In this document: positions 18,105 to 30,738 of the stretch, in pieces
How the letters are laid out: the number at the start of each line of letters is the position of its first letter
Position numbering within the stretch: the stretch's first letter is position 1
Origin: Solirubrobacterales bacterium
Lineage (GTDB): Bacteria > Actinomycetota > Thermoleophilia > Solirubrobacterales > Solirubrobacteraceae
NCBI GenBank assembly: GCA_027449125.1
Contig: DAIDME010000065.1
Location: forward strand, 1-64,000
Direction: 5' to 3'
DNA length: 64,000 nt
Translations under genes and position numbers: made by a program
Notes under the pieces: generated by a model
Seen by the model: the letters and a program-made list of their open reading frames with translations, nothing else
Database searches by the model: none
What the model was told of the DNA's origin: nothing

Positions 18105-19321
18105 GCTCGCTGCGGGATCGCGCCCGGGAGCTCGACGCGGCCGACCCGCTCGCGGCGCTGCGCGTCGAGTTCATCGGCTCCGAGGATGTGGTCGCCTACC
18201 TCGACGGAAACTCGCTCGGGCGGCCGCTGCACGCATCCAAGCAGCGCCTCGCGAGCTTCGTCTCAGAGGCCTGGGGTGCGCGCCTGATCCGCGGCTGGGA
18301 TGAGCGCTGGATGGACGCTCCGACCGAGACCGGCGACCGTCTCGCGCGCGTGGCGCTCGGCGCCGCGCGCGGGCAGACGCTCGTCGCCGATTCGACCAGC
18401 GTGCTGCTCTACAAGCTGCTGCGTGCCGGCCTGGCGGCGCGGCCCGGACGCGAGGTGCTGGTGATGGACTCCGGCAACTTCCCCACCGACCGCTTCCTCG
18501 CCGGCGCGGTGGCCGCGGAGCGCGGGCTCGAGCTGCGGGTGATCGAGCCCGCGCCGCGGGCGGGCGTCAGCGTCGCTGACGTCGCGGGGGCGCTGGATGA
18601 GCGCGTGGCGCTCGTGCTGCTCAGCCACGTGGACTTTCGCTCTGCCCAGATCGCCGAGCTCGCGCAGATCACCGCGCTGGCGCACAGCGCCGGCGCGCTC
18701 GTGCTCTGGGACCTGTCGCACTCGGTGGGCGTGATGCCGATCGGCCTGGACGCGGCCTGCGTGGACCTCGCCGTCGGCTGCACCTACAAGTACCTCAACG
18801 GCGGCCCCGGGTCGCCCGCCTTCCTGTATGTTGCCGCGGCCCTGCAGGACCGGCTGCAACAGCCGATCGCGGGCTGGATGGGGGCCGCAGACCCGTTCGA
18901 GATGGGGCCCGGTTACGCTCCCGCGAGCGGCATCCGACGCTTTGCGAGCGGCACGCCGCCGATCGTCGGCATGCTGGCGCTGCGCGACATGCTGGCGCTG
19001 ATCGAGCGCGCTGGGATCGATCAGATCCGCGCCAAGTCGGTCGCGCTCACGGAGTTCGCGGTCGAGTGCGGCGACGCGCTGCTCCAGCCGTTCGGCGTGG
19101 AGCTCGCCTCGCCGCGCGATGCGGCGGTGCGCGGCGGCCACGTGATGCTCGAGCACGACGCCTTCCGCGAGCTGACCCCGATTCTCTGGGCGCGGGGCGT
19201 GATCCCCGACTTCCGCCCGCCGCGCGGCCTGCGGATCGGGCTCTCACCGCTCAGCACGAGCTTCGCGGAGCTGCACGCGGGCATCTCGGCGGTGGCGGAG
19301 TTGCTGCCCGGTCGCGGTTAA
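18101..19321 (+). CDS. kynU: kynureninase
   Basis: This PLP enzyme cleaves kynurenine to anthranilate and alanine. The 406 residues have fold-type I features: YLDGNSLGRPL near residue 33, DSTSVLLYKLL, the PLP-binding D in VLWDLSHSVGVMP, and the Schiff-base lysine K230 in GCTYKYLNGGPGSP. The GTG start at 18101 overlaps the amidohydrolase stop (GTGA). With kynA it gives a route from tryptophan to anthranilate. No downstream anthranilate-degrading gene is in the window. Confidence 0.95.
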   Translation: MSSLRDRARELDAADPLAALRVEFIGSEDVVAYLDGNSLGRPLHASKQRLASFVSEAWGARLIRGWDERWMDAPTETGDRLARVALGAARGQTLVADSTSVLLYKLLRAGLAARPGREVLVMDSGNFPTDRFLAGAVAAERGLELRVIEPAPRAGVSVADVAGALDERVALVLLSHVDFRSAQIAELAQITALAHSAGALVLWDLSHSVGVMPIGLDAACVDLAVGCTYKYLNGGPGSPAFLYVAAALQDRLQQPIAGWMGAADPFEMGPGYAPASGIRRFASGTPPIVGMLALRDMLALIERAGIDQIRAKSVALTEFAVECGDALLQPFGVELASPRDAAVRGGHVMLEHDAFRELTPILWARGVIPDFRPPRGLRIGLSPLSTSFAELHAGISAVAELLPGRG

Positions 19322-19334
19322 GCTTGTGGGCAAC

Positions 19335-19697
19335 ATGACCGTCAGCACCAACTTTCGCAATGCGGTGATCGTCCTCGCGATGGCGGGCGTCATCTATGCG
19401 CTCGGCACCACCGGGGACTTCGCGCTCGGCACACTGGAGACGGCGATCCTCCTCGGCTTCTTCGCCGCCTCAGCCTGGGCGGCTTCACGCTTCTACGTCG
19501 AGCACCGGACCGCGATCGATTCGCTCGGCACCCGCCGGCGGGCGATCGTGTACGTGGCGCTCGGGGTGGCCGCGCTGGCGCTGACAGCGGTTGGCCGCTT
19601 CACCGCCAGCGGCTTCGGGACCGTGATCTGGCTGGTCCTGCTCGGCTGCTGCGTCTACGCGCTCTACGCGGTGTGGCGCTCGACCAAGCTGTACTAG
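19335..19697 (+). CDS. small integral membrane protein, unknown
   Basis: The 120-residue protein shows about four hydrophobic segments (AVIVLAMAGVIYALG, LETAILLGFFAASAWAAS, AIVYVALGVAALALTAV, FGTVIWLVLLGCCVYALYAV). I do not recognise a family. ATG 19335 is used; GTG 19326 is an alternative. It begins 13 bp after kynU and ends at the strong terminator 19700-19743, so it may be the last gene of the kyn operon. Confidence 0.65.
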   Translation: MTVSTNFRNAVIVLAMAGVIYALGTTGDFALGTLETAILLGFFAASAWAASRFYVEHRTAIDSLGTRRRAIVYVALGVAALALTAVGRFTASGFGTVIWLVLLGCCVYALYAVWRSTKLY

Positions 19698-19699
19698 CA

Positions 19700-19743
19700 C
19701 CGCTCCGGTCGGGGTGGCCAGCGGGCCACCCCGACCGGAGCGG
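19700..19743. terminator. bidirectional terminator hairpin, 20-bp stem, AGCG loop
   Basis: The arms 19700-19719 and 19724-19743 are perfect complements around AGCG (CGCT on the other strand). It lies between two convergent genes (19697 and 19752), so it can stop both transcripts. It has the longest stem of the CGCT-loop set. Confidence 0.88.
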
Positions 19744-19751
19744 CGCCGCGC

Positions 19752-22813
<3,062 letters not shown>

Positions 22814-23433
22814 TTGAGTGGTCCACGCGACTATCCCCGCCGGAGCTGGCTCCAAGCGCTCTCTACGAGCCTCGCGGTCAGAGCGCTAGCGGTTACCATC
22901 GCCACAGTCAGCGTCCTCGCGCTCGCCACGGGACCAAGCCTCGCCGCCACGATCCCAGCCGGTCCACGGCCGCGGCCACAACGAGCGTCGCAAGCCCACC
23001 CGGAAGCCGATTTCAGCTACCAGGCGTCTCAACCGACTTGGCAACTCCAGACCTATCCCGAGCATGCATCATCAACGGCGAGCCGGAGTCGTGCCCGACC
23101 TTCGATGTCGACGTAGGCGAAATCCACAGGGTTGATGGCAACAACAGAACCGCCGAAGGAATCGTCGAGGTGGTTGTTGGCGGAGTCGGAACCGCAATTG
23201 GCGTCGGTAGCACACTTCTGTGCACTGCAGCCACAGCTGAAGAGCCGCTGGCCATAATTGATACCGGTCACTGCATTCTCGTCGGCGGCAGTGCGGCCAT
23301 AGCATCGGCTTCAGTTTTGGCCGATGGGCTGATAAACGTCCTCGGCAACTTCTTCAATTCGCTCGCCGTTACAAGTATCGAACCAACCGCCGTCGGGGTC
23401 ATCGCCCCATCGGCGATCAGCGCCGAGCCGTAA
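22814..23433 (+). pseudogene. secreted hypothetical protein split over two frames
   Basis: From TTG 22814 a signal-peptide-like N-terminus (SLAVRALAVTIATVSVLALATGPSLAA) is read, continuing to about 23100. A second frame (from ~23038 to 23433) encodes ACIINGEPESCPTFDVDVG followed by hydrophobic glycine-rich segments (VVVGGVGTAIGVGSTLLC, LVGGSAAIASASVLADGL). The two overlap by about 60 bp and together would make a ~200-residue secreted or membrane protein, so a frameshift near 23030-23100 is likely. I do not recognise a family. Codon use is less GC-biased than in neighbouring core genes, which hints at transfer. Confidence 0.4.
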
Positions 23434-23486
23434 TCTTTCCGGAATCGAGACAAGACCAATTGCTAGATCTGTCTAAGCGGTAGACG

Positions 23487-23756
23487 ATGGCTTCATGGCT
23501 GAAATCTCCTCCCCAAGGAGCGTCACGCAAGGATCGTTACATCTGGATGCGGAGGTTCACTTTGTCTGTTCTGCTGCCGCTTTGGGCAGTGGAGTTCTCA
23601 GTAGTTATCCTGATTGGTCAGGCGAGCCGTGCGCTCGCATTCGCGGTGCTCATACCAGGAATCTTGATCTTGGTATCAATCATCGATCTGAGTGCTTTCA
23701 TCTGCTGGGAGAAGCGCGGGGATGCGCAGCGACACCGTGACATCCCCAAAGTGTGA
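23487..23756 (+). CDS. small membrane protein, unknown
   Basis: The 89-residue product starts with a basic stretch (MASWLKSPPQGASRKDRYIW) and has two hydrophobic helices (TLSVLLPLWAVEFSVVILIG, ALAFAVLIPGILILVSIIDL) followed by a charged tail. No family is recognised. Base composition is lower in GC than in the flanks. It may belong with the preceding secreted-protein frames. Confidence 0.5.
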   Translation: MASWLKSPPQGASRKDRYIWMRRFTLSVLLPLWAVEFSVVILIGQASRALAFAVLIPGILILVSIIDLSAFICWEKRGDAQRHRDIPKV

Positions 23757-24354
23757 TTGGTCAGATGTTTGGGCCCGCCGGTGAGCTATGCCCCGGGGCT
23801 CAGTGCGAGGGTTGTGATGGGCTTCGGCGTCCGGGACAATGGACGGCGAAGGAGGCGCTGCCCAGCGGGGCTCAGCAGGTGTACCGCGGAGCGGATCATC
23901 CGCAAGCTCAGAGAGGCTGAGCGATTGCAGGACGAGGGGCAGAGGGTCGCTGAACTCCGCAACCTCGCCCGGTGCGATACACGCGTCCGCCTCGGCCAGC
24001 GTTCTCCGTTCTCGCTCCCATGGTCATTGAATCCACGATAGTGAGCGTGTCGCCGAGCGCTGACAGAGAGGGGCAGTCCGCAGGGGCAGTTCGCGAAGTG
24101 GTACTGGCGCATCGCGGGCTCCAAACCACTGGCCGTCGCGACACTCAACAGTCCCGGGCTAACCTCGGCCTGCAGGGGCTAAGCGAACCCCACCATCGAT
24201 TCATCGCTTCTGGGAATGCTAAAGCGGACCGCCGGATGCGGGCTTGGCCGGCTGGTGGTGTGGTAGTCGCTGGGGTCGCAAAGGCCCCATGATGGGGCCT
24301 TTGCGACCCCCGCGGTAGCTCAGACCGTGCCGACCTAGACTGATCTCGAGCGCC
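23757..24354. other. gene-free region upstream of uvrC
   Basis: No frame here has a convincing start, composition or similarity. The only clear structure is the strong hairpin at 24271-24309. The uvrC promoter should lie between 24310 and 24354. Confidence 0.5.
24271..24309. terminator. 17-bp perfect hairpin, probable terminator
   Basis: The arms 24271-24287 and 24293-24309 (ggggtcgcaaaggcccc and its complement) pair perfectly around a 5-nt loop (atgat). No long T-run follows. It separates the accessory stretch from uvrC. Confidence 0.65.
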
Positions 24355-26271
24355 ATGCCGATCGTCGCCGCCGACCGCCGCCGTGAGCTGCCCGACGAGC
24401 CGGGCGTCTACCTGTTCCGCGACAGCAGGGGCCGAGTGATCTACGTCGGGAAGGCGGTATCGATCAGGAAGCGCGTGGCCTCGCACTTCTCGAACCCCAG
24501 CACGCGCGCTGGACGCGACCTGCTGCCGATGATCGCGACGATCGACGCGCTCGTCGTGCAGACCGAGTCGGAGGCGTTGATCGTCGAGCAGAACTTCATC
24601 AAGCAGTACCAGCCGCGCTTCAACATCCGCCTGCGCGACGACAAGTCCTATCCGTACATAGCGGTCAGCCTCGACGAGGAGTTCCCGCGGGTGTACTTCA
24701 CGCGCGAGCGCCACCGGCGTGACCGCGCCTACTTCGGCCCATTCTCGAGCGCCAAGCGCACGCGGGCGACGCTCGAGGTGCTCGGCAAGGTCTTTCTGTT
24801 CCGCAGCTGCGAGGGGCCGGTGCCCGGCCGGCGCAGCGGCTCACCCTGCCTCGACTACTACATCAAACGCTGCGAGGCGCCGTGCGCCGGTCACGTCGGC
24901 GCCGCGGCCTACCGGGCGGGCATCGACGGAGTGATCGCCTTCCTGTCCGGCCGCTACCGCGAGATCGAGCAGCGCCTGCAGGCGGACATGGAGCGCGCCG
25001 CCACCGAGCAGCGCTACGAGGACGCCGCGCGGGAGCGCAACCGCCTGCTGGCGGTCAGGCGCCTGCTGGAACGCCAGCGCGTGGCGATCGAGCAGGGCGG
25101 CACCTTCGACGCGATCGCCGTCGCGGTCGCCGAGAGCGACGCCAACGCACAGGTCCTGCAGGTGCGCGACGGCGTGCTGTCGGACCGCCAGAGCTTCTAC
25201 CTCGACAACGCGGCGGGCGCCGACCCGGCGGACGTCACCGAGGCCTTCATCATCCAGTACTACGCCTCAGCCCTGATGATCCCCCCGCTGGTCGTCATCG
25301 ATCCGAGCTCGGATGACGCGCGGCGCGCCACCGTGGCCCTGGCTCGGGCGCTCAGCGACCGGCGCGGCAGCCGGGTCGAGGTGCGTGAGCCCGAGCGCGG
25401 CGACAAGCGGCGCGTGCTGGAGCTCGCGCAGCGCAACGCCCGCCTCGCGCTCGAACAGGAGCAGCTGCGCTCCGAGCGCCGCCGCCTGCAGCGGGCGGAG
25501 GCGCTCGGCGGCCTGCAGCGCGCCCTGGGGCTCGACGCGCTGCCGATGCGCATCGAGTGCTACGACATCTCGACGCTGATGGGCACCAACACCGTCGCCT
25601 CGATGGTCGTGTTCGAGGGCGGCGTCGCGAAGAAGTCCGACTACCGGCGCTTCCGGGTGAGGACGGTGGGGGACGCGGCGGTGGGTGTCGGTGGCCAGCG
25701 GGCCACCGACACCGAGTACGGCCCCGACGACTTCGCCTCCCTGGAGGAGATCCTCGGCCGGCGCATGGCGCAGTACGAAGCCCAGCGGGATCGCTCGCCG
25801 CACGACCACGACTATGACCCCAGCTTCGCGGCGCTGCCGGACCTGGTGGTGATCGACGGGGGCAAGGGTCAGCTCGCCGCCGGGCTGCGGGCGTTGGGCG
25901 GGTTCCTGGAGCTGGGCGTGCCGGTGGTGTCGCTGGCCAAGCGCATCGAGGAGGTGTTCATCCCCGGGCAGCCGCAGTCGCTTCAGCTGGCGCACGACAC
26001 GCCCGAGCTGCAACTGCTGCAGCGGCTGCGCGACGAGGCGCACCGCTTCGCGATCACGCACCACCGGCAGCGGCGCGACCAGGCGATGACGGCATCGATC
26101 CTCGACGGGCTCGCGGGTGTGGGGCCGGCGCGCAAGCGGGCTCTGCTATCTCACTTCGGCTCTCCGGATGCCGTGCTCGACGCTTCGCGCGAGGAGCTCG
26201 AGGCGGTGCCGGGGATCCCCGGCAAGCTCGCGCGCGAGCTGCATCGCGAGCTCCATCGGACGGGGGTGTGA
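24355..26271 (+). CDS. uvrC: excinuclease ABC subunit C
   Basis: UvrC makes both incisions in nucleotide excision repair. The 638 residues show the GIY-YIG nuclease (EPGVYLFRDSRGRVIYVGKA), a Cys cluster (CEGPVPGRRSGSPCLDYYIKRC), the UVR helix (ERAATEQRYEDAARERNRL), the RNase-H-like nuclease (IECYDISTLMGTNTVASMVV; LPDLVVIDGGKGQL), and C-terminal helix-hairpin-helix motifs (LDGLAGVGPARKRALL). A hairpin at 25684-25713 inserts about ten codons (VGVGGQRATDT) between the RFRVRTV strand and the GPDDFASL loop, which normally lie close together. rapZ follows 90 bp downstream, a conserved actinobacterial order. Confidence 0.96.
   Translation: MPIVAADRRRELPDEPGVYLFRDSRGRVIYVGKAVSIRKRVASHFSNPSTRAGRDLLPMIATIDALVVQTESEALIVEQNFIKQYQPRFNIRLRDDKSYPYIAVSLDEEFPRVYFTRERHRRDRAYFGPFSSAKRTRATLEVLGKVFLFRSCEGPVPGRRSGSPCLDYYIKRCEAPCAGHVGAAAYRAGIDGVIAFLSGRYREIEQRLQADMERAATEQRYEDAARERNRLLAVRRLLERQRVAIEQGGTFDAIAVAVAESDANAQVLQVRDGVLSDRQSFYLDNAAGADPADVTEAFIIQYYASALMIPPLVVIDPSSDDARRATVALARALSDRRGSRVEVREPERGDKRRVLELAQRNARLALEQEQLRSERRRLQRAEALGGLQRALGLDALPMRIECYDISTLMGTNTVASMVVFEGGVAKKSDYRRFRVRTVGDAAVGVGGQRATDTEYGPDDFASLEEILGRRMAQYEAQRDRSPHDHDYDPSFAALPDLVVIDGGKGQLAAGLRALGGFLELGVPVVSLAKRIEEVFIPGQPQSLQLAHDTPELQLLQRLRDEAHRFAITHHRQRRDQAMTASILDGLAGVGPARKRALLSHFGSPDAVLDASREELEAVPGIPGKLARELHRELHRTGV
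25684..25713 (+). repeat. intragenic 13-bp hairpin with AGCG loop (uvrC)
   Basis: The perfect arms 25684-25696 / 25701-25713 flank AGCG. The codons it contributes (residues ~444-453) interrupt a normally short connection just before the conserved GPDDFASL loop. It belongs to the CGCT-loop set. Confidence 0.85.
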
Positions 26272-26361
26272 GCTTGACGGCCGCGGCGCCTGGTAAACCC
26301 CCAGCCTGGGGGATCATGCGCGGTCACAGAGTCGACACACGCCGAGACGAAGAGGACACAC

Positions 26362-27258
26362 ATGTCGGCAACGGCTGAGCAGGAGCTGGCGTTACGCGAC
26401 CTGGTCGTGATCACCGGCTTCTCGGGCGCCGGCAAGTCCACGGCGATGGCGGCCTTTGAGGACGAGGGCTACTTCTGCGTGGACAACCTGCCCTCGGAGA
26501 TGATCAGCTCGCTGGTCGAGCTCTTCACGCACAGCGGCTCGAAGGTCGCGCAGGCGGCGATCGTCTCCGACGTGCGCGCCGGCAGCTACTTCGACGGCTT
26601 GGCCGCGGTCCTCGATCGCCTCGCGAAGCTCGGCGTCAGCCACCGGGTGCTGTTTCTGGAGGCCGACGAGGAGACCCTGCAAACCCGCTACAAGGAGACG
26701 CGCAGGCGCCATCCGCTGGCGCCCGACGGCAGCGTTGCGGAGGGCATCGCCCGTGAGCGTGACGCGCTCGCGCCGCTGCGCGAGCGCGCCGACGTGGTCG
26801 TCGACACGTCGGGTCTGACAGCCGCCCAGTTGCGGCGCAGGCTGGCTGACCAGATGCTTCCGAGCCGCACGCCCGGGCGCCTGGCGGTGACGTTCGAGAG
26901 CTTTGGCTTCAAGTACGGAGCCGCCCGCGACGGCGACCTGATGTTCGACGTGCGCTTCCTCCCGAACCCCCACTACGAGCCCGAGCTGCGCCCCTTGAGC
27001 GGGCTCGATCGGCAGATCGTCGACTTCATCGACCGGGATGGCGCGCTTGACGCCTTCTATGCGCGGCTGCATCCGCTGCTCGACTATCTGATGCCGCAGT
27101 ATCTGGCGGAAGGCAAGTCGCACCTGGTGGTGGCGGTAGGCTGCACCGGAGGCCGCCACCGCTCGGTGGCGGTCGCGCAGGCTCTCGCGGACCGCTACCG
27201 GCAGGCGCCGCAATATGTGGTCGAGGTCGTGCACCGCGACATCGGGCGGCCGGCGTGA
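26362..27258 (+). CDS. rapZ: RapZ/YvcJ-family nucleotide-binding protein
   Basis: The 298-residue protein has the Walker A of the family (ITGFSGAGKSTAMAAFED), the segment GYFCVDNLPSEMI, the C-terminal domain start RLAVTFESFGFKYGAARDGDLMFDVRFLPNPHY and the late signature VAVGCTGGRHRSVAVAQAL. In E. coli RapZ controls amino-sugar synthesis through RNase E and a small RNA; in Gram-positives the role is less clear. It follows uvrC, but the usual next genes yvcK and whiA are absent here, replaced by a VOC gene and then gap. Confidence 0.95.
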   Translation: MSATAEQELALRDLVVITGFSGAGKSTAMAAFEDEGYFCVDNLPSEMISSLVELFTHSGSKVAQAAIVSDVRAGSYFDGLAAVLDRLAKLGVSHRVLFLEADEETLQTRYKETRRRHPLAPDGSVAEGIARERDALAPLRERADVVVDTSGLTAAQLRRRLADQMLPSRTPGRLAVTFESFGFKYGAARDGDLMFDVRFLPNPHYEPELRPLSGLDRQIVDFIDRDGALDAFYARLHPLLDYLMPQYLAEGKSHLVVAVGCTGGRHRSVAVAQALADRYRQAPQYVVEVVHRDIGRPA

Positions 27259-27617
27259 TCGACCACGTCGGCTTCGAGGTGGCCGACCTGGAACGGTCGG
27301 CCCGCTTCTACGACCCGCTGTTCTTCGCGCTCGGCGCGCGCCGCATGCTGGAGTCCCCGCACGCGATCGCCTACGGCGTCAACGGCCCCGAGTTCTGGCT
27401 GGTGGTGCGCGGGCTGCCGCCCGCCGCCGGCTACGGCCATGTCGCGCTGCAGGCGAGCGGCAAGGCGGCGGTGGATGCCGCCTACCGCGCCGGGCTCGCG
27501 GGCGGCGGGGCAGACGACGGGCCGCCGGGGCTGCGGCCCCAGTACGGCAAGCGCTACTACGCCGCCTACCTGCGCGATCCCGACGGACTGCGGGTTGAGG
27601 TGGTCTCGCGCCGCTAG
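27255..27617 (+). CDS. VOC (glyoxalase/dioxygenase) family protein
   Basis: The 120-residue single-domain protein has the vicinal-oxygen-chelate fold: IDHVGFEVADLERSARFYDPLFFALGA at the start and YYAAYLRDPDGLRVEVVSR at the end, with metal-binding positions at H3 and E at the C-terminal EVV. The substrate is unknown. GTG 27255 overlaps the rapZ stop, so the two are translationally coupled. The following 157 bp contain a 13-bp tandem repeat (agctcgcgccgcc) and the presumed gap promoter. Confidence 0.83.
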   Translation: MIDHVGFEVADLERSARFYDPLFFALGARRMLESPHAIAYGVNGPEFWLVVRGLPPAAGYGHVALQASGKAAVDAAYRAGLAGGGADDGPPGLRPQYGKRYYAAYLRDPDGLRVEVVSRR

Positions 27618-27753
27618 CTCGCGCCGCCAGCTCGCGCCGCCAGCCGGCCGCACCCAGACCGCGCGACCGCGCCCGAGCCATTGCACAGCGAGGCTGCGCG
27701 TTAGCCTTGGTGGCCCCGCCCGGGATCCCTGCCAGATCTGGCCGGGCTCGTAA

Positions 27754-28773
<1,020 letters not shown>

Positions 28774-28780
28774 CGCCGAG

Positions 28781-29983
28781 GTGAGGACACTCGCTGACCT
28801 TGGTGAGCTGCACGGCAAGCGCGTGCTCGTGCGGGTCGACTTCAACGTCCCCCTGGCCGACGGGGGTGTAGCCGACGACACGCGCATCCGAGCGGCGCTC
28901 CCGACGCTGCGGGAGCTGCGCTCGCGCGGCGCCGCGCTGATCCTCGCCTCGCACCTCGGGCGACCCAAGCAGCGCGAGCCGGAGCTCTCGCTGGGACCCG
29001 TGGCCGCGCGCCTGGGCGCGCTGCTGGACGTGCCGGTGAAGATGGCGCCCGCCGTTGTCGGAGAGCCGGTGCGCGAGCTGGCGGCGGCGCTCGCGCCGGG
29101 TGAGATCCTGATGCTCGAGAATGTCCGGTTCGAGCCGGGGGAGACCGGCAACGATCCGCAGCTTGCGGCGGCCTTCGGCGAGCTTGCCGATGTCTATGTG
29201 GACGACGCGTTCGGCGCCGCGCACCGGGCGCACGCCTCGACGGAAGGGGTCGCGCGGCTGATGCCCGAGCGGGCGGCCGGACTGCTGCTCGCCCGCGAGG
29301 TGCGGACGCTGACGGCGCTGATGAGCTCGCCGGTCAGGCCGCTGGTGGCGATCCTCGGGGGCGCCAAGGTGAGTGACAAGATTGCCGTCATCGAGCGCTT
29401 CCTGGAGGTTGCTGACACGCTTCTGATCGGCGGCGCGATGGCCTTCCCGTTTCTCGCGGCCCAAGGCCACGGCGTCGGTGACTCGCTCTGTGCGGCCGAC
29501 GACGTCACACACGCGCACACGCTGCTCGAAGCCTCACGCGAGCGTCGCGGCACGCTCGTGCTGCCGTGTGACCTCGTGGCGGCGGACCGCTTCGGCGCCG
29601 ACGCTGCGCCGCGGCTGATCGATGGGGTCGAGGTGCCTCCCGGACTCATGGGCCTCGACATCGGCCCGCGGACCGTCGCCCTGTACAGCGATCACGTCGC
29701 AGCCGCGGGCACGGTCTTCTGGAACGGCCCGATGGGCGCGTTCGAGCTCGAGCCGTTCGCCGCCGGCACCAGGGGCTTGGCGCAGGCCTTGGCCGCCGCC
29801 GACGCGGTCACCGTGGTGGGGGGCGGGGACTCCGCCGCGGCGGTCGCGAAGTTCGGCTTGGCCGACCGCATGACCCACGTGTCCACCGGCGGGGGCGCCG
29901 CACTCGAGCTGATCGAGGGCCGGGTGCTGCCCGGGGTGGCGGTGCTCGACTGGGCGCCGGACGCCAGCGGAGCGACGCGGTGA
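28781..29983 (+). CDS. pgk: phosphoglycerate kinase
   Basis: The enzyme makes ATP from 1,3-bisphosphoglycerate. The 400 residues show [15 protein letters not shown], the basic patch [22 protein letters not shown], the central [11 protein letters not shown], and the C-terminal nucleotide loop [15 protein letters not shown] and [15 protein letters not shown] 28781 was chosen because the family starts there, seven bases after gap; a longer frame would overlap gap. Its stop overlaps the start of tpiA. Confidence 0.97.
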   Translation: MRTLADLGELHGKRVLVRVDFNVPLADGGVADDTRIRAALPTLRELRSRGAALILASHLGRPKQREPELSLGPVAARLGALLDVPVKMAPAVVGEPVRELAAALAPGEILMLENVRFEPGETGNDPQLAAAFGELADVYVDDAFGAAHRAHASTEGVARLMPERAAGLLLAREVRTLTALMSSPVRPLVAILGGAKVSDKIAVIERFLEVADTLLIGGAMAFPFLAAQGHGVGDSLCAADDVTHAHTLLEASRERRGTLVLPCDLVAADRFGADAAPRLIDGVEVPPGLMGLDIGPRTVALYSDHVAAAGTVFWNGPMGAFELEPFAAGTRGLAQALAAADAVTVVGGGDSAAAVAKFGLADRMTHVSTGGGAALELIEGRVLPGVAVLDWAPDASGATR

Positions 29984-30738
29984 GCGCTAGGCGCCCGCTG
30001 ATCGCGGGCAACTGGAAGATGCACAAGACGGTGGCCGAGGCGGAGGCCTTCATCCAGCGCCTCTTGCCGCTGGTATACGCCTCGGACGCGGCCGATGTCG
30101 TGATCTGTCCGCCGTTCACGGCCCTGGCCGCGATGGTCGACTCCGCCCGCGGCTCGCGTGTGCAGGTGTATGCGCAGAACATGCACCACGCGCCGGCGGG
30201 AGCATTCACCGGTGAGATCTCGGCCGCGATGCTCACGGAGATCGACGTCGACGGCGTGATCCTCGGCCATTCCGAGCGCCGTGAGCTCTGTGGCGAGACC
30301 GACCGGGCGGTGGCGCTCAAACTGGCGGCGGCACTGGACGCAGGTCTCGAGCCGATCCTCTGCGTGGGCGAGACCGAGGCCGAGCGCGAGCAGGGCGAGA
30401 CCGAGCGCAAGCTCCGCCATCAGGTCCAGGAGGGGCTGTCCAAGATCGGCGCCGAACGTCTTCCGGAGGTGGCCATCGCGTACGAGCCGATCTGGGCGAT
30501 CGGCACCGGCAAAGTCGCGGAGCCGGAGCAGGCGCAGGACGCGGCGGCGTTCATCAGGGCGCTCGTTGCCGGCCGCTCGCCCGAGCAGGCGCAGCGCCTG
30601 CGGATCCTCTACGGTGGCAGCGTCACGCCGGAGAACGCCACCGACCTGCTTGCGCTGCCCGACATCGACGGTGCGCTTGTCGGTGGCGCGAGCCTCGACG
30701 CAGACGCCTTCGCGGCGATTGTGGGCGTCGCGTCGTGA
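29980..30738 (+). CDS. tpiA: triosephosphate isomerase
   Basis: The 252-residue TIM barrel interconverts dihydroxyacetone phosphate and glyceraldehyde-3-phosphate. Catalytic residues are visible: K in [10 protein letters not shown] in LGHSERREL, and E in [13 protein letters not shown], plus the phosphate loops ILYGGSV and [11 protein letters not shown] 29980 overlaps the pgk stop, and its own stop overlaps the start of gpmI (GTGA), indicating a coupled operon. Confidence 0.97.
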   Translation: MSARRPLIAGNWKMHKTVAEAEAFIQRLLPLVYASDAADVVICPPFTALAAMVDSARGSRVQVYAQNMHHAPAGAFTGEISAAMLTEIDVDGVILGHSERRELCGETDRAVALKLAAALDAGLEPILCVGETEAEREQGETERKLRHQVQEGLSKIGAERLPEVAIAYEPIWAIGTGKVAEPEQAQDAAAFIRALVAGRSPEQAQRLRILYGGSVTPENATDLLALPDIDGALVGGASLDADAFAAIVGVAS